From a bacterium (GTDB lineage Bacteria > Patescibacteria > Paceibacteria > UBA9973), in NCBI GenBank assembly GCA_021813235.1, contig JAKALG010000008.1:1-18794 (forward strand): a stretch of 18,794 nt of DNA. Direction: 5' to 3'. Shown here in pieces: positions 11,870 to 18,794 of this stretch; the first letter of the stretch is position 1, and each line of letters opens with the position of its first letter. A program made the translations under genes and the position numbers. The notes below the pieces were generated by a model. That model was not told the DNA's origin. It saw nothing but the letters and a program-made list of their open reading frames with translations, and did no database searches.

Positions 11870-12810
11870 TTTAAATACTTTTGTTTATTTAATTTATGTT
11901 CTGCGAAAGTCGTAGCATAGTGGATATTGCCATCTTTGTCGTGCAAATAATAAAGATAATTAGAAGTCTTCGGATAGATAGCAGCTTCTATTGATTTAAG
12001 CCCTGGATTAGAAATTGGGTTCTCGGGTAAACCTTTAGTTTTATAAGTATCGGGGGCAGCATCTACTTGAAGAGGCATTCCTATAGAAATTCTTTTCCAT
12101 AAAATTCCAGAAATAAAAGATCTATCAACATCCCCTTTTGATTCTTCTTCAATGAGAGATGCCATAATAACAATTTCTTTTTCGGTTTTACCAGATGAAA
12201 CAATTTGAGGTAAAAAAGGTTTTATTTTTTTCTCAAAATTATCACTCATAGAATGTATTACATCTTTTTCATTGTCTGTAGTTAGAAAAAAATAAGTATC
12301 TGGAAAAAGATAGCCTTCCTTGTCTTTTGCTTCTAATAAAAACTTATCTTCATTGAAATTTGGCAGTTTAGAAGCAACAGTTTTTGAAATATCAGAGATA
12401 TCAAACCCTTCAGGAATGGTTATTTTGACTGGGGCTAGATTTTTCTCACCTTTAGAAATACGCCTAGCAATTTCAAAAACAGACATTTTGTTTTCAAAAA
12501 AATAATCTCCTGCTGTTATATGTTTTTCACCTCCAAAGATAATTACAAAAGTCTCAAAAACAGCTCTAGAACGAATAATATTTTCTGTCTCTAAATCTTT
12601 AGAAATAGACCTCAAACTTGCTCCATCTTTTATATTAACTATCACCCCTGCCGGAAAATCAGAAGGTGCACTAAAAACAAAAGAATAAACAAATAAAAAA
12701 AATATAATTATGCTGGCAACATAAAAAATATTTTTTGAAGGCAGTTTGGATATCGGATGTGGAAGTCCGACTTGTTCAAGTTCATTGTTTGATGAAGGTA
12801 AGTTTTCCAT
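11866..12810 (-). CDS. mltG: Endolytic murein transglycosylase MltG
   Basis: MltG (YceG-like) cuts nascent glycan strands at the cytoplasmic membrane and sets glycan length. The 314-residue protein has a short cytoplasmic N-terminus, one membrane helix (about 28-47) and a LysM-like segment (about 56-125: VNIKDGASLRSISKDLETENII, then AGDYFF). The catalytic domain contains EGYLFPDTY (165-173), IMASLIEEES with likely catalytic E221, LQVDAAPDTY (247-256), PENPISNPGLKSIEAAIYP and HYATTFAEH near the end. Length is near the family's usual 330-350. It starts 6 bases after the upstream membrane-protein gene and overlaps the exonuclease gene by 4 bases. It indicates a peptidoglycan wall. Confidence 0.95.
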   Translation of the reverse strand: MENLPSSNNELEQVGLPHPISKLPSKNIFYVASIIIFFLFVYSFVFSAPSDFPAGVIVNIKDGASLRSISKDLETENIIRSRAVFETFVIIFGGEKHITAGDYFFENKMSVFEIARRISKGEKNLAPVKITIPEGFDISDISKTVASKLPNFNEDKFLLEAKDKEGYLFPDTYFFLTTDNEKDVIHSMSDNFEKKIKPFLPQIVSSGKTEKEIVIMASLIEEESKGDVDRSFISGILWKRISIGMPLQVDAAPDTYKTKGLPENPISNPGLKSIEAAIYPKTSNYLYYLHDKDGNIHYATTFAEHKLNKQKYLK

Positions 12811-12816
12811 AGTAAG

Positions 12817-14115
12817 TTATATCGGCAAATTGGTAGGAGGAGAAGCTTCTTTGGATTCGATACGTTCCAAGGTGGGAACCTTTAATATCTGACCAGGGAA
12901 ATGCCAAAGAGTGGCTAACTCTTCAGAGTTTAAAATACTTATATGATGATGAAAGAAGTTTGGGAAAATAAGAGGAGAAAGTGGCCAAGGTAAATGTATT
13001 TTATGTCTCATCGGAGGATGGAAAAACTCTCGCTCTCTATATTCTTCAAGCATTCTGTTTGCTAAACGAGTAATTTTTTTACTTGAAAGTGGAAAAAAGG
13101 AAGCTAAAAAATTTGGGCTAAAAGCATCTGCCTGAGTTGAATTTATACGCCAAAGTTCATTAACAAAAGGCATAGCATATTGTCTAAATATAAGACGGAT
13201 ATTCCTTCTATTGCTCATATTAAATAATTCTCTTTTTGCGACATAACAAACTCTGATGCCAGTTTCAAAACCAACTTTCAACATTTTTCTACCCGCTCCT
13301 TCCATCATGGGCCTTAAGAAATCAGGAGAACGAACTTCTTTTGAAAATGTCCCGTCTGGTCTTTCACGGAAACCTGTAAATTCTTCCAAGGCTTTTAAAA
13401 TAACTTTTTCTCCTTCTTTTATCCAATCATGCGTTTTTTGCCAAAAATGAGCATGCTCCGGATATCTTTTCTGCGAAGGAGTAACAACAACTTGCATCCA
13501 CATTTGTTCTCCTTTGCCTATTGAACCAAAAAGTTCTATTACTGGAGAAATAGGATCAACTTTGACTTCTTCTTTTGGATCTTTGTCTAAACCAAAATCA
13601 ACATAAGTTTTAATCGGAAAAACATCTGGTCTTTTCAACCTGAATTCACAACCCCATAAATTGTATTCGCTATCTCCTGTGATTTTATCAACGGCTAATG
13701 TGTAATCTTCTACTTCTTTCACTTGCGCTTGTGGAAATTGCGCATACATTTGAGTTTCAACTAAACCTTTTACACGAGAAGGTGTACGAACATAAAAATG
13801 TACTTGTCCATCAATAGAAGCTATTTCTAATGAAAACCAAAACCATACAGCACCTTGCCAATATATTTCTAGTCCACTTTTTTCACTCCAATGATACAGG
13901 GCATTGGTAATAAAAAGCTCCATTGCTTTCGGGGATCTCAAAACATCTCGCGGGGGGACTATTTCCAACAAAACCCATTCAATACCTGAAATAAAATTTG
14001 CTTGTACATAGTGAAGCCAAAATTTGTAAGCAGTAATAGCAAGAACAATAACTCCTGCAACAGGCAAAATACTTAGAAATATTCTATAAATCCAAAAAAT
14101 GATTAAATCTATCAT
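12817..14115 (-). CDS. Conserved membrane-anchored protein of CPR type (DUF8128-like)
   Basis: The 432-residue protein has N-terminal hydrophobic segments (about 5-31, FWIYRIFLSILPVAGVIVLAI) and a long soluble part without Walker motifs. Segments such as EWVLLEIVPPRDVLRSPKAMELF (46-68) and the tail ATLWHFPGQILKVPTLERIESK...PPTNLP recall the N-terminal region of conjugation-type (TraD/VirD4- or DUF87-like) proteins in CPR genomes. There it precedes an ATPase domain that is missing here. This is recalled similarity, not a search. It is the first gene of the operon leading into mltG; a TATACT -10-like box lies 12 bases before the ATG without a clear -35. A role in the envelope or in DNA/protein export is a weak inference. 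Confidence 0.55.
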   Translation of the reverse strand: MIDLIIFWIYRIFLSILPVAGVIVLAITAYKFWLHYVQANFISGIEWVLLEIVPPRDVLRSPKAMELFITNALYHWSEKSGLEIYWQGAVWFWFSLEIASIDGQVHFYVRTPSRVKGLVETQMYAQFPQAQVKEVEDYTLAVDKITGDSEYNLWGCEFRLKRPDVFPIKTYVDFGLDKDPKEEVKVDPISPVIELFGSIGKGEQMWMQVVVTPSQKRYPEHAHFWQKTHDWIKEGEKVILKALEEFTGFRERPDGTFSKEVRSPDFLRPMMEGAGRKMLKVGFETGIRVCYVAKRELFNMSNRRNIRLIFRQYAMPFVNELWRINSTQADAFSPNFLASFFPLSSKKITRLANRMLEEYREREFFHPPMRHKIHLPWPLSPLIFPNFFHHHISILNSEELATLWHFPGQILKVPTLERIESKEASPPTNLPI

Positions 14116-14154
14116 TCCCTATATTTTAGTATAAAAAAGGAAATAAAGAAAGAA

Positions 14155-14178
14155 AAATTCCCCCTATGGGGAGAATTT
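14155..14178 (-). terminator. Intrinsic terminator after the sigma-region-4/HARE-HTH gene
   Basis: On the minus strand AAATTC-T-CCCC, ATA, GGGG-GAATTT forms a 10-pair stem with one bulged base. A T-rich run (TTCTTTCTTTATTT) follows. It lies 31 bases after the stop of the gene at 14209-15237. A second imperfect hairpin (about 14183-14202, CCG and AAA paired with TTT and CGG) lies between them. Confidence 0.8.
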
Positions 14179-14208
14179 AATTTCCGGAAACCTGGTTTAC
14201 GGGAACTT

Positions 14209-15237
14209 TTACGCTAGAGTATAAAGGCCGTTTTTGTTTTTCTTGAAGAATTTAGGATTGACAAGATTGACTAAAATGGTATTTTTCTTGAAATATCTTT
14301 CTTTCATTACCTTTTCTACCACATCGTCTTTAGAAAGCGGACCTTCTCTTTTCAAGATATCTCTTATGACTTCCCTAGCAATACCAGTCTTATATCCCCA
14401 TTCAGCAAGAGCATAAAGGCCTCGGCCAACTAAAACAAAGCGAGTATCTTTGATGAGTTCATTATGGCAAGTAGCATAGTGAGTTTTTCTGCCGAAAGTT
14501 TTAGAGATAGCATCAGCAACTTCTTTGAAGTGCATAGGAGAGCCATGACGTCTCATAACTAGAAAAGCATAATCTTTCACTCCACGAGTGCGAACGTTTG
14601 GAGAACTAGATCTACCCCATTCGCCTAATGGATTTTTAGAAATAGTTTTAGAGATAGAAAGCCATCTTTTAGCAATTTCTTCATTTCTGTACTGATCTGA
14701 AACATCTTTCATTTGATCAAAAAACTTTTTAATCATTTCTGCTTCTAATATAAGATCTTGATCATTCAAACTTGCATAAAGTTTCTTTAGAGAGTCATGC
14801 ACTTTTTCTGCCATTGCATCATCTACACTCCAACGAGTTTTAAAATGATCATCCTCTCTATGTTTTTTGAAAAAATCTCCTAGTTCCAAATAAAAATGTA
14901 TGTGATTCTGAGTATTTTTATCTTTTGAAATATGTGCTAAAAGATCATGCTCTGCAACAATAGACCCTAAAGAATGTATCAACTCTTTAAGTTCTTCAAA
15001 AATAGCTTGCTCTTCTTTGTAAGCAGGAGATTTCTTGATCAAAGCGAGTGCTGCGTCTTCAATCTGACGGACACGCTCTCTCGTGATATTGTATTTTTTA
15101 CCTATTTCTTCAAGAGTCTTTCTTTCTGCATCAGCTGTCAAGCCAAAACGATTCATGATGACATCACGAGTACGATCCTGAAGGTGTGAGGTTATTTTTT
15201 TAGTGACTTGTTTTGGTTTGAAAGTTATTGTTGCCAT
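14209..15237 (-). CDS. Sigma-70 region 4 protein fused to HARE-HTH domain
   Basis: The 342-residue protein carries an N-terminal sigma-70 region 4 helix-turn-helix (about 20-68: RDVIMNRFGL, TLEEIGKKYNITRERVRQIEDAAL). This is the part that normally reads the -35 box. No region 2 (the -10 reader and core clamp) is present. The middle (about 75-215) is helical and unassigned. Residues about 220-283 (YAFLVMRRHGSPMHFKEVADAISKTF, then VLVGRGLYALAEWG) match a HARE-HTH/RpoE-delta-type winged helix, and a second winged-helix-like repeat ends the protein (KREGPLSKDDVVEKVM to KNGLYTLA). It is probably a DNA-binding transcription accessory factor. It is monocistronic, with a strong promoter (15280-15308) and terminator (14155-14178). 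Confidence 0.8.
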   Translation of the reverse strand: MATITFKPKQVTKKITSHLQDRTRDVIMNRFGLTADAERKTLEEIGKKYNITRERVRQIEDAALALIKKSPAYKEEQAIFEELKELIHSLGSIVAEHDLLAHISKDKNTQNHIHFYLELGDFFKKHREDDHFKTRWSVDDAMAEKVHDSLKKLYASLNDQDLILEAEMIKKFFDQMKDVSDQYRNEEIAKRWLSISKTISKNPLGEWGRSSSPNVRTRGVKDYAFLVMRRHGSPMHFKEVADAISKTFGRKTHYATCHNELIKDTRFVLVGRGLYALAEWGYKTGIAREVIRDILKREGPLSKDDVVEKVMKERYFKKNTILVNLVNPKFFKKNKNGLYTLA

Positions 15238-15279
15238 AATTTTTATAAATAATTTTTATTAATTGAATTGTATGTCTAT

Positions 15280-15308
15280 ATAATACACCTATGTTAACTT
15301 AATGTCAA
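15280..15308 (-). promoter_or_regulatory. Strong promoter of the sigma-region-4/HARE-HTH gene
   Basis: Minus strand TTGACA-N17-TATTAT: perfect -35 at 15303-15308, -10 at 15280-15285 with 5 of 6 matches, ideal spacing. It is the best promoter in the window and gives a leader of about 35 bases with no Shine-Dalgarno. GACAC and GTGTC half-sites flank about 25 bases just upstream (15316-15350). Confidence 0.75.
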
Positions 15309-15349
15309 CTGTTCCGACACTTTGTATCTAAAATTTTGACGCTTGGTGT

Positions 15350-17188
15350 CTATTTTTTTCTTAACGCTTTTGCACGATCAATTTCAGTTAAATATTTCTT
15401 ACGAATTCGAACTGATTTTGGGGTTATTTCCAAGTATTCATCTCCATTCATAACTTCAAGACCTCGCTCGATACTCAATATAAATGGTGGATTTAGGTAT
15501 ATGGCCTCGTCTGTGCCTGAAGCCCTCATATTGGTAAGCTGTTTACCCTTTGTAGGATTTACAGACATATCATCGCCTTTTAAGACGTTACCAATAACCA
15601 TTCCCTCATATATTTCTGTTCCGTGCTCAATATACATAATACCACGTTCCTGTAAATTTGCAAGGGAGAAGGCCACAGCCTTGCCAGAAACCATGGAAAT
15701 CATAGATCCATATTCACGCTTCTTTATCTCACCCGCATACTCTTTGAAACCAATAACTCTTGAAGACATTATCCCTTCCCCTTTCGTATCTATTATAAAT
15801 TCTCCACGATAACCCAAAAGTCCACGAGTCGGTATATCAAAAATAATTCTAGCAATACCATGTTTCTCTACCATGTCTTTCATCAACCCTCTGCGTTTGT
15901 TTATTTTTTCTATAACCGTACCAGAAGATTCCATCGGCACATCTATTACTAGCTCTTCATACGGTTCTGTCTTCACTCCATCATGTTCTTTAATGATAAC
16001 TTCTGGTTGAGAAACCTGCATTTCAAATCCTTCACGACGCATGTTTTCCAAAAGTATCGCAATGTGCAATTCTCCTCTTCCATAAATTTTGAAAAATGAT
16101 GGACCCATCTTGTCGCCCTGATCCGGAGAAAAATCAACCTTAAGTCCAACATTTATTTCAAGTTCTTTTTCTAATCTTTCTTTAATTTGCCGAGAAGTGA
16201 CAAATTTACCCTCACGTCCAGCAAATGGAGAATCATTTACTAAAAAATTAAGAGACAGAGTCGGCTCATCAATCGCAATATGTGGGAGTTGCTCTACGCT
16301 TTCATCTTCACAGATAGTCTCTCCAATATAAATGTCTGGAATTCCAGACAAAAGCACAATATCACCAGAAGTCGCTTCCGCTACTTCTTTTCTGTTTATT
16401 CCTTCAAAGCTAAAGAGCTTGGTTATCTTCCCTATTCTAGTACTTGCTTGTTCTCCTTTTATAAAAACCTGACTTCCTCCAACCATTTTGCCAGAATAAA
16501 TTCGTGCGACAGCCATACGTCCTAAAAAGTTGTCATAACCCAAGTTGAAAACTTGAGCAGACATTTTTTTATCTGCATTTAAAGAAGCAGGTTGTACATG
16601 TTCTAATATTACATCCAAAAGTGGAGAAAGACCCCCTCCTTTTTCCTCCCCCTTAGCAAGGGGGAGGTTGGGTAGGGGTAATGTTTTAAAGGCTACCCCT
16701 TCACGTCCAATAGCATAGACAGTTTCAAAATTTGCCTGTTCGTCATTTGCACCTAATTCAAAAAATAATTCTAAAACTTCTTCGTGTACTCGGTGCGGAT
16801 CGGAAGCAGGTTTGTCTATCTTGTTTATAACCACAATAGGCTTGATACCAAGCTCAAGTGATTTCTTTAAAACGAACCTGGTTTGAGGCATTGGACCTTC
16901 TACAGCATCTACAAGCAACAAAACTGAGTCAACAGCGCGAAGCACACGTTCTACTTCCGAACCGAAATCTGCGTGACCGGGAGTGTCTACGATGTTTATC
17001 TTTGTGCCCTTATACATGATAGAAGTATTTTTGGAATAAATAGTAATACCTCGCTCTTTTTCTAGGGCATTTGAATCCATTGATATATTTTCATCTTGAA
17101 GTCCCCCGTTTTGTTTCATCAAGGCATCTGTCAGGGTCGTTTTGCCATGGTCCACATGGGCGATGATTGCGATATTTCTAATTTCCAT
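15350..17188 (-). CDS. typA: Translational GTPase TypA/BipA with palindrome-coded insert
   Basis: TypA/BipA is a ribosome-binding GTPase linked to 50S assembly and stress or cold growth. The 612-residue protein has G1 AHVDHGKT (10-17), G2 RGIT (46-49), G3 DTPGH (68-72) and G4 NKID (122-125). Domain II, the EF-G-like domains (about 300-480) and the BipA-specific C-terminus ([20 protein letters not shown], then [26 protein letters not shown]) follow. Length is normal. Residues about 170-187 ([16 protein letters not shown]) are encoded by a GC-rich palindrome (16631-16679) in the G-domain loop before [12 protein letters not shown], where other TypA proteins are short and variable. Its own promoter (17245-17273) and a leader hairpin precede it. 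Confidence 0.97.
   Translation of the reverse strand: MEIRNIAIIAHVDHGKTTLTDALMKQNGGLQDENISMDSNALEKERGITIYSKNTSIMYKGTKINIVDTPGHADFGSEVERVLRAVDSVLLLVDAVEGPMPQTRFVLKKSLELGIKPIVVINKIDKPASDPHRVHEEVLELFFELGANDEQANFETVYAIGREGVAFKTLPLPNLPLAKGEEKGGGLSPLLDVILEHVQPASLNADKKMSAQVFNLGYDNFLGRMAVARIYSGKMVGGSQVFIKGEQASTRIGKITKLFSFEGINRKEVAEATSGDIVLLSGIPDIYIGETICEDESVEQLPHIAIDEPTLSLNFLVNDSPFAGREGKFVTSRQIKERLEKELEINVGLKVDFSPDQGDKMGPSFFKIYGRGELHIAILLENMRREGFEMQVSQPEVIIKEHDGVKTEPYEELVIDVPMESSGTVIEKINKRRGLMKDMVEKHGIARIIFDIPTRGLLGYRGEFIIDTKGEGIMSSRVIGFKEYAGEIKKREYGSMISMVSGKAVAFSLANLQERGIMYIEHGTEIYEGMVIGNVLKGDDMSVNPTKGKQLTNMRASGTDEAIYLNPPFILSIERGLEVMNGDEYLEITPKSVRIRKKYLTEIDRAKALRKK
16631..16679. repeat. In-frame palindromic element inside typA
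   Basis: A perfect 10-pair stem (CCTCCCCCTT / AAGGGGGAGG, 16645-16654 and 16658-16667) has a 3-base loop. It sits within an outer, bulged stem (ACCCCCTCC 16631-16639 with GGTAGGGGT 16671-16679). The block is very GC-rich in an AT-rich gene. It is translated as [15 protein letters not shown]. Similar C-run/G-run palindromes are familiar as dispersed repeats in several bacterial groups. Confidence 0.75.
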
Positions 17189-17213
17189 ACAAAAATTCTT
17201 TTGATAAACTAAA

Positions 17214-17230
17214 AAAGCCCCTTAGGCCTC
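17214..17230 (-). promoter_or_regulatory. Leader hairpin with U-run upstream of typA
   Basis: On the minus strand GAGGCC, TAAGG, GGCTTT forms a 6-pair stem (two G-U pairs) running into TTTTTTAG. It lies between the typA promoter and start codon. It may be a transcription attenuator, or a leftover terminator from the upstream gene. The stem is weak. Confidence 0.35.
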
Positions 17231-17244
17231 ATTCGATTAAATAT

Positions 17245-17273
17245 ATAATAGCATACTTTTTAAAAAATAACAA
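17245..17273 (-). promoter_or_regulatory. typA promoter
   Basis: Minus strand TTGTTA-N17-TATTAT with an extended -10 (TGC before TATTAT): -35 at 17268-17273, -10 at 17245-17250. It starts right after the terminator of the upstream small gene and gives a leader of about 50 bases. Confidence 0.65.
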
Positions 17274-17279
17274 ATAAAA

Positions 17280-17299
17280 AGCCCCGGGATACCGAGGCT
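17280..17299 (-). terminator. Intrinsic terminator after the 84-aa gene
   Basis: On the minus strand AGCCTCGG, TATC, CCGGGGCT forms an 8-pair stem (one G-U) followed by TTTTTATTTG. It lies 10 bases after the stop of the gene at 17310-17564. The G-U pair becomes a C-A mismatch on the other strand, so it acts in the minus direction. Confidence 0.85.
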
Positions 17300-17309
17300 A
17301 AAATAAAAC

Positions 17310-17564
17310 TTAGAATTTGTTCATGAGAGTATGAAAGCATCTTGCATCAAATTTGCCTTCTTCTGATGTATTACTTGTAATTCTTACAAGGTATTCATCC
17401 CATCTTCTCTGGAATTTTTGTTCTATCGCTTCTTCCAGTTCCTCTATTTTAAAAGATTTACTAGATCTAAAACTAAAACCACCTCCTGGTTCTAGTTCTA
17501 AAAAAAGTCTTTGGTCTTCCATTTTCATGGGATCCCGCATTAAAACTAGTGCTGCCCACAACAT
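17310..17564 (-). CDS. Small protein of unknown function (84 aa)
   Basis: I do not recognise a family. The N-terminus is hydrophobic (MLWAALVLMRDPMKM). Then come ELEPGGGFSFRSSKSF, suggesting beta strands, and an acidic/basic helix (KIEELEEAIEQKFQRRWDEYL) before SEEGKFDARCFHTLMNKF. I chose the ATG at 17562-17564 because GGAGG sits 5 bases upstream; an in-frame GTG at 17576 overlaps that Shine-Dalgarno. It has its own promoter (17592-17619) and a strong terminator (17280-17299), so it is transcribed alone. In size, strong Shine-Dalgarno and insulation it resembles the 85-aa gene at 4233-4490, although the proteins do not look alike. Confidence 0.75.
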   Translation of the reverse strand: MLWAALVLMRDPMKMEDQRLFLELEPGGGFSFRSSKSFKIEELEEAIEQKFQRRWDEYLVRITSNTSEEGKFDARCFHTLMNKF

Positions 17565-17591
17565 AATTACCTCCACAATTTATTCAAAAGA

Positions 17592-17619
17592 ATAGTACCA
17601 TTTTATATAAGAAAATCAA
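17592..17619 (-). promoter_or_regulatory. Promoter of the 84-aa gene
   Basis: Minus strand TTGATT-N16-TACTAT with TGG before the -10 (extended -10): -35 at 17614-17619, -10 at 17592-17597. It lies directly after the DUF2127-like gene. Confidence 0.5.
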
Positions 17620-17627
17620 TATATAGC

Positions 17628-18113
17628 TTAAGAAAAAACATTGTGAGATTTTATGTAACGATATTCATGGATCGTTAAAGAGATGATGACTAAATCAAGA
17701 ATCGTCAGTAGTAATAACGGAATTGAAAAGGTATGAAGATAACGATAAACTTCATAAATAATAAATAGACTAAAAACTACAATGGAGACGGGGTAAGCTA
17801 AAAGTTTTCTCTCTAAAAGACCTACCACCAAAAAAAGTTTGATGACTCCGTGGGTGAATAAATAAAAAGCTAAAAGATATTTTGCATGAATAGAAAAATT
17901 ATTAGTTATAGTCATAAAATAGTTCACAAATAAATCCCTAGGATCTTCTAAGAGTTCTCCATGGGAGAGAAATGTAACGACAGAAACGATAAATGTTTTA
18001 GTTACAAAAAACGCAATAATTCCCGTGACAATTTCGAGGAAAGCGTATACCCCCTTTATAACAATAGCAACTTCAAATATTGAGTAAATATTTTTTTCTG
18101 TAAGTTTTTTCAC
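17628..18113 (-). CDS. DUF2127-like integral membrane protein
   Basis: The 161-residue protein has about four membrane helices (about 14-45, 73-98, 105-125 and 130-150). The pattern fits DUF2127: IFEVAIVIKGVYAFLEIVTG near the start, a TM with FTHGVIKLFLVVGLLERKLLAYP in the middle, and IIYEVYRYLHTFSIPLLLLTILDLVIISLTIHEYRY at the end. The function of that family is not known. It starts 4 bases after the ABC ATPase stop, so the two are co-transcribed. It could be a partner of the transporter or merely an operon neighbour. The assignment rests on recalled pattern only. Confidence 0.7.
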   Translation of the reverse strand: MKKLTEKNIYSIFEVAIVIKGVYAFLEIVTGIIAFFVTKTFIVSVVTFLSHGELLEDPRDLFVNYFMTITNNFSIHAKYLLAFYLFTHGVIKLFLVVGLLERKLLAYPVSIVVFSLFIIYEVYRYLHTFSIPLLLLTILDLVIISLTIHEYRYIKSHNVFS

Positions 18114-18117
18114 TTTT

Positions 18118-18794
18118 TTATTCTATTTGCTTACTAATTTTATCAACTAAATTATAATATTCCTCTGACCTTTTATCGCGAGGCCTTGTCATCTTTATTT
18201 CAACAATGTTTTTTATAGAAGTTGGTCTTGGAGTAAAAATTAAAATCCTATCAGAGAGTTCCACCGCTTCTTCTACTAAGTGAGTAACCATAATAATGGT
18301 CACTTTATACTTTAACCAAATATCTAAAAGTAGGACTCGTAATTTTTCAGCGGTAAAAACATCCAAACTAGAAAACGGCTCATCTATTAATAAAACATCT
18401 GGATTAACGGCTAGAGCTCTCGCTATCCCCACTCTTTGCTTCATACCACCTGAGAGCTCAATTGGGTATTCGTTTTCAAAACCTGAAAGCCCCACTTCTT
18501 CAATTTTTTTCGCAACAATTTTCTCTCTTTCGCTTTTTTTAATTCCTTCCATTTTCAAACCAAATTCAATATTTTCTTTAACGGAGAGCCATGGGAAAAG
18601 AGCCGAATTTTGAAAAACCATAGCCACTTTTTTTGCCTTAGAAACAACTTTTCCTTTTTTTGTTTTAATCAATCCTGAAAGGATTTTCAAAATAGTAGAT
18701 TTACCACAACCAGATGGCCCAACCAAAGAAATAAATTCTCCAGAATGAACATCCAGCGAAACATCTTTCAAAACTTCTAAATATTCTCCCGATT
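18118..18794 (-). CDS. ABC transporter ATP-binding protein (NitT/TauT/SsuB type), 5' end outside the window
   Basis: This is the ATPase of an importer of the nitrate/taurine/sulfonate family. Visible motifs in order are Walker A GPSGCGKST, Q-loop VFQNSALFPWLSVKENIEFGL, signature LSGGMKQRVGIARAL, Walker B VLLIDEPFSSLD and switch His in VTHLVEEAVELSDRILIF. The LFPWLSVKENI segment and the VEEAVELSDR end are typical of the SsuB/TauB/NrtD branch. The frame stays open to the window edge (SGEYLEVLKDVSL before the first TTG), so the true start lies beyond 18794 and the TTG at 18771 is not the start. Substrate cannot be told; permease and binding-protein genes would be expected just upstream. Confidence 0.9.
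   Translation of the reverse strand, partial: SGEYLEVLKDVSLDVHSGEFISLVGPSGCGKSTILKILSGLIKTKKGKVVSKAKKVAMVFQNSALFPWLSVKENIEFGLKMEGIKKSEREKIVAKKIEEVGLSGFENEYPIELSGGMKQRVGIARALAVNPDVLLIDEPFSSLDVFTAEKLRVLLLDIWLKYKVTIIMVTHLVEEAVELSDRILIFTPRPTSIKNIVEIKMTRPRDKRSEEYYNLVDKISKQIE

Noticed and set aside
15316..15350. GACAC/GTGTC inverted pair downstream of typA as its terminator
   Set aside because: Only five base pairs over a long A/T-rich loop and no U-run; it overlaps the region just upstream of the next gene's promoter and may at most be an operator.
15336..15812. 158-codon open frame on the plus strand over the 3' part of typA
   Set aside because: It is antisense to conserved TypA sequence, with no initiation signals or recognisable domain.
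1..18794. CRISPR array, rRNA or tRNA genes
   Set aside because: No regularly spaced direct repeats, no rRNA-like conserved blocks and no cloverleaf with tRNA consensus bases were seen.

Overview
This AT-rich window looks like chromosomal DNA from a Patescibacteria (Candidate Phyla Radiation, Parcubacteria/Paceibacteria-type) genome. The basis is the low GC, very tight packing, shortened housekeeping proteins (L13 of 118 aa, AlaRS of 554 aa without a C-Ala domain), start codons mostly without Shine-Dalgarno sequences, and several proteins of kinds familiar from that group. These include a sigma-region-4/HARE-HTH protein, a PilM-like actin fold next to a baseplate-J-like membrane protein, and a TypA with a hairpin-coded insert. 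TGA ends mnmA at the expected place, so the code appears standard. All genes except one transposase lie on the minus strand.

Layout, with minus-strand transcription running right to left. (1) 18794-17628: the end of an ABC ATPase and a DUF2127-like membrane protein. (2) 17564-17310: a monocistronic small unknown gene with promoter, strong Shine-Dalgarno and terminator. (3) 17188-15350: typA behind its own promoter and a leader hairpin. (4) 15237-14209: the sigma-region-4/HARE-HTH regulator, with a near-consensus promoter and a terminator. (5) 14115-5324: a probable eight-gene operon of conserved membrane protein, mltG, DEDDh exonuclease, mnmA, mgtC-like, alaS, PilM-like and baseplate-J-like protein. 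(6) 4643-5287, plus strand: a REP-associated-type Y1 transposase with matching hairpins at both ends. (7) 4490-4233: a second small unknown gene with a strong Shine-Dalgarno. (8) 4115-3870: infA, apparently nearly leaderless. (9) 3743-1: rpmJ-rpsM-rpsK-rpsD-rpoA-rplQ-rplM-rpsI, the alpha operon joined to the L13/S9 pair. No rRNA, tRNA or CRISPR was seen, and no gene-free stretch exceeds about 150 bases.

The most unusual signal is a set of palindromic elements in and beside mnmA. A 55-base core occurs twice, in opposite orientation (10249-10303 inside mnmA; 11263-11317 just upstream of it), with 53 of 55 bases identical. The flanking arms of the two copies are unrelated in sequence, yet each pair is self-complementary: 13 of 13 pairs in one and 18 of 20 in the other. 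A second GC-rich insert in mnmA (10734-10814) has the same design with a different core and 17 of 18 arm pairs. A third palindrome sits in frame in typA (16631-16679). Together they look like a family of small hairpin elements that insert into genes without breaking the frame, comparable in outcome to Rickettsia palindromic elements but with locus-specific arms.
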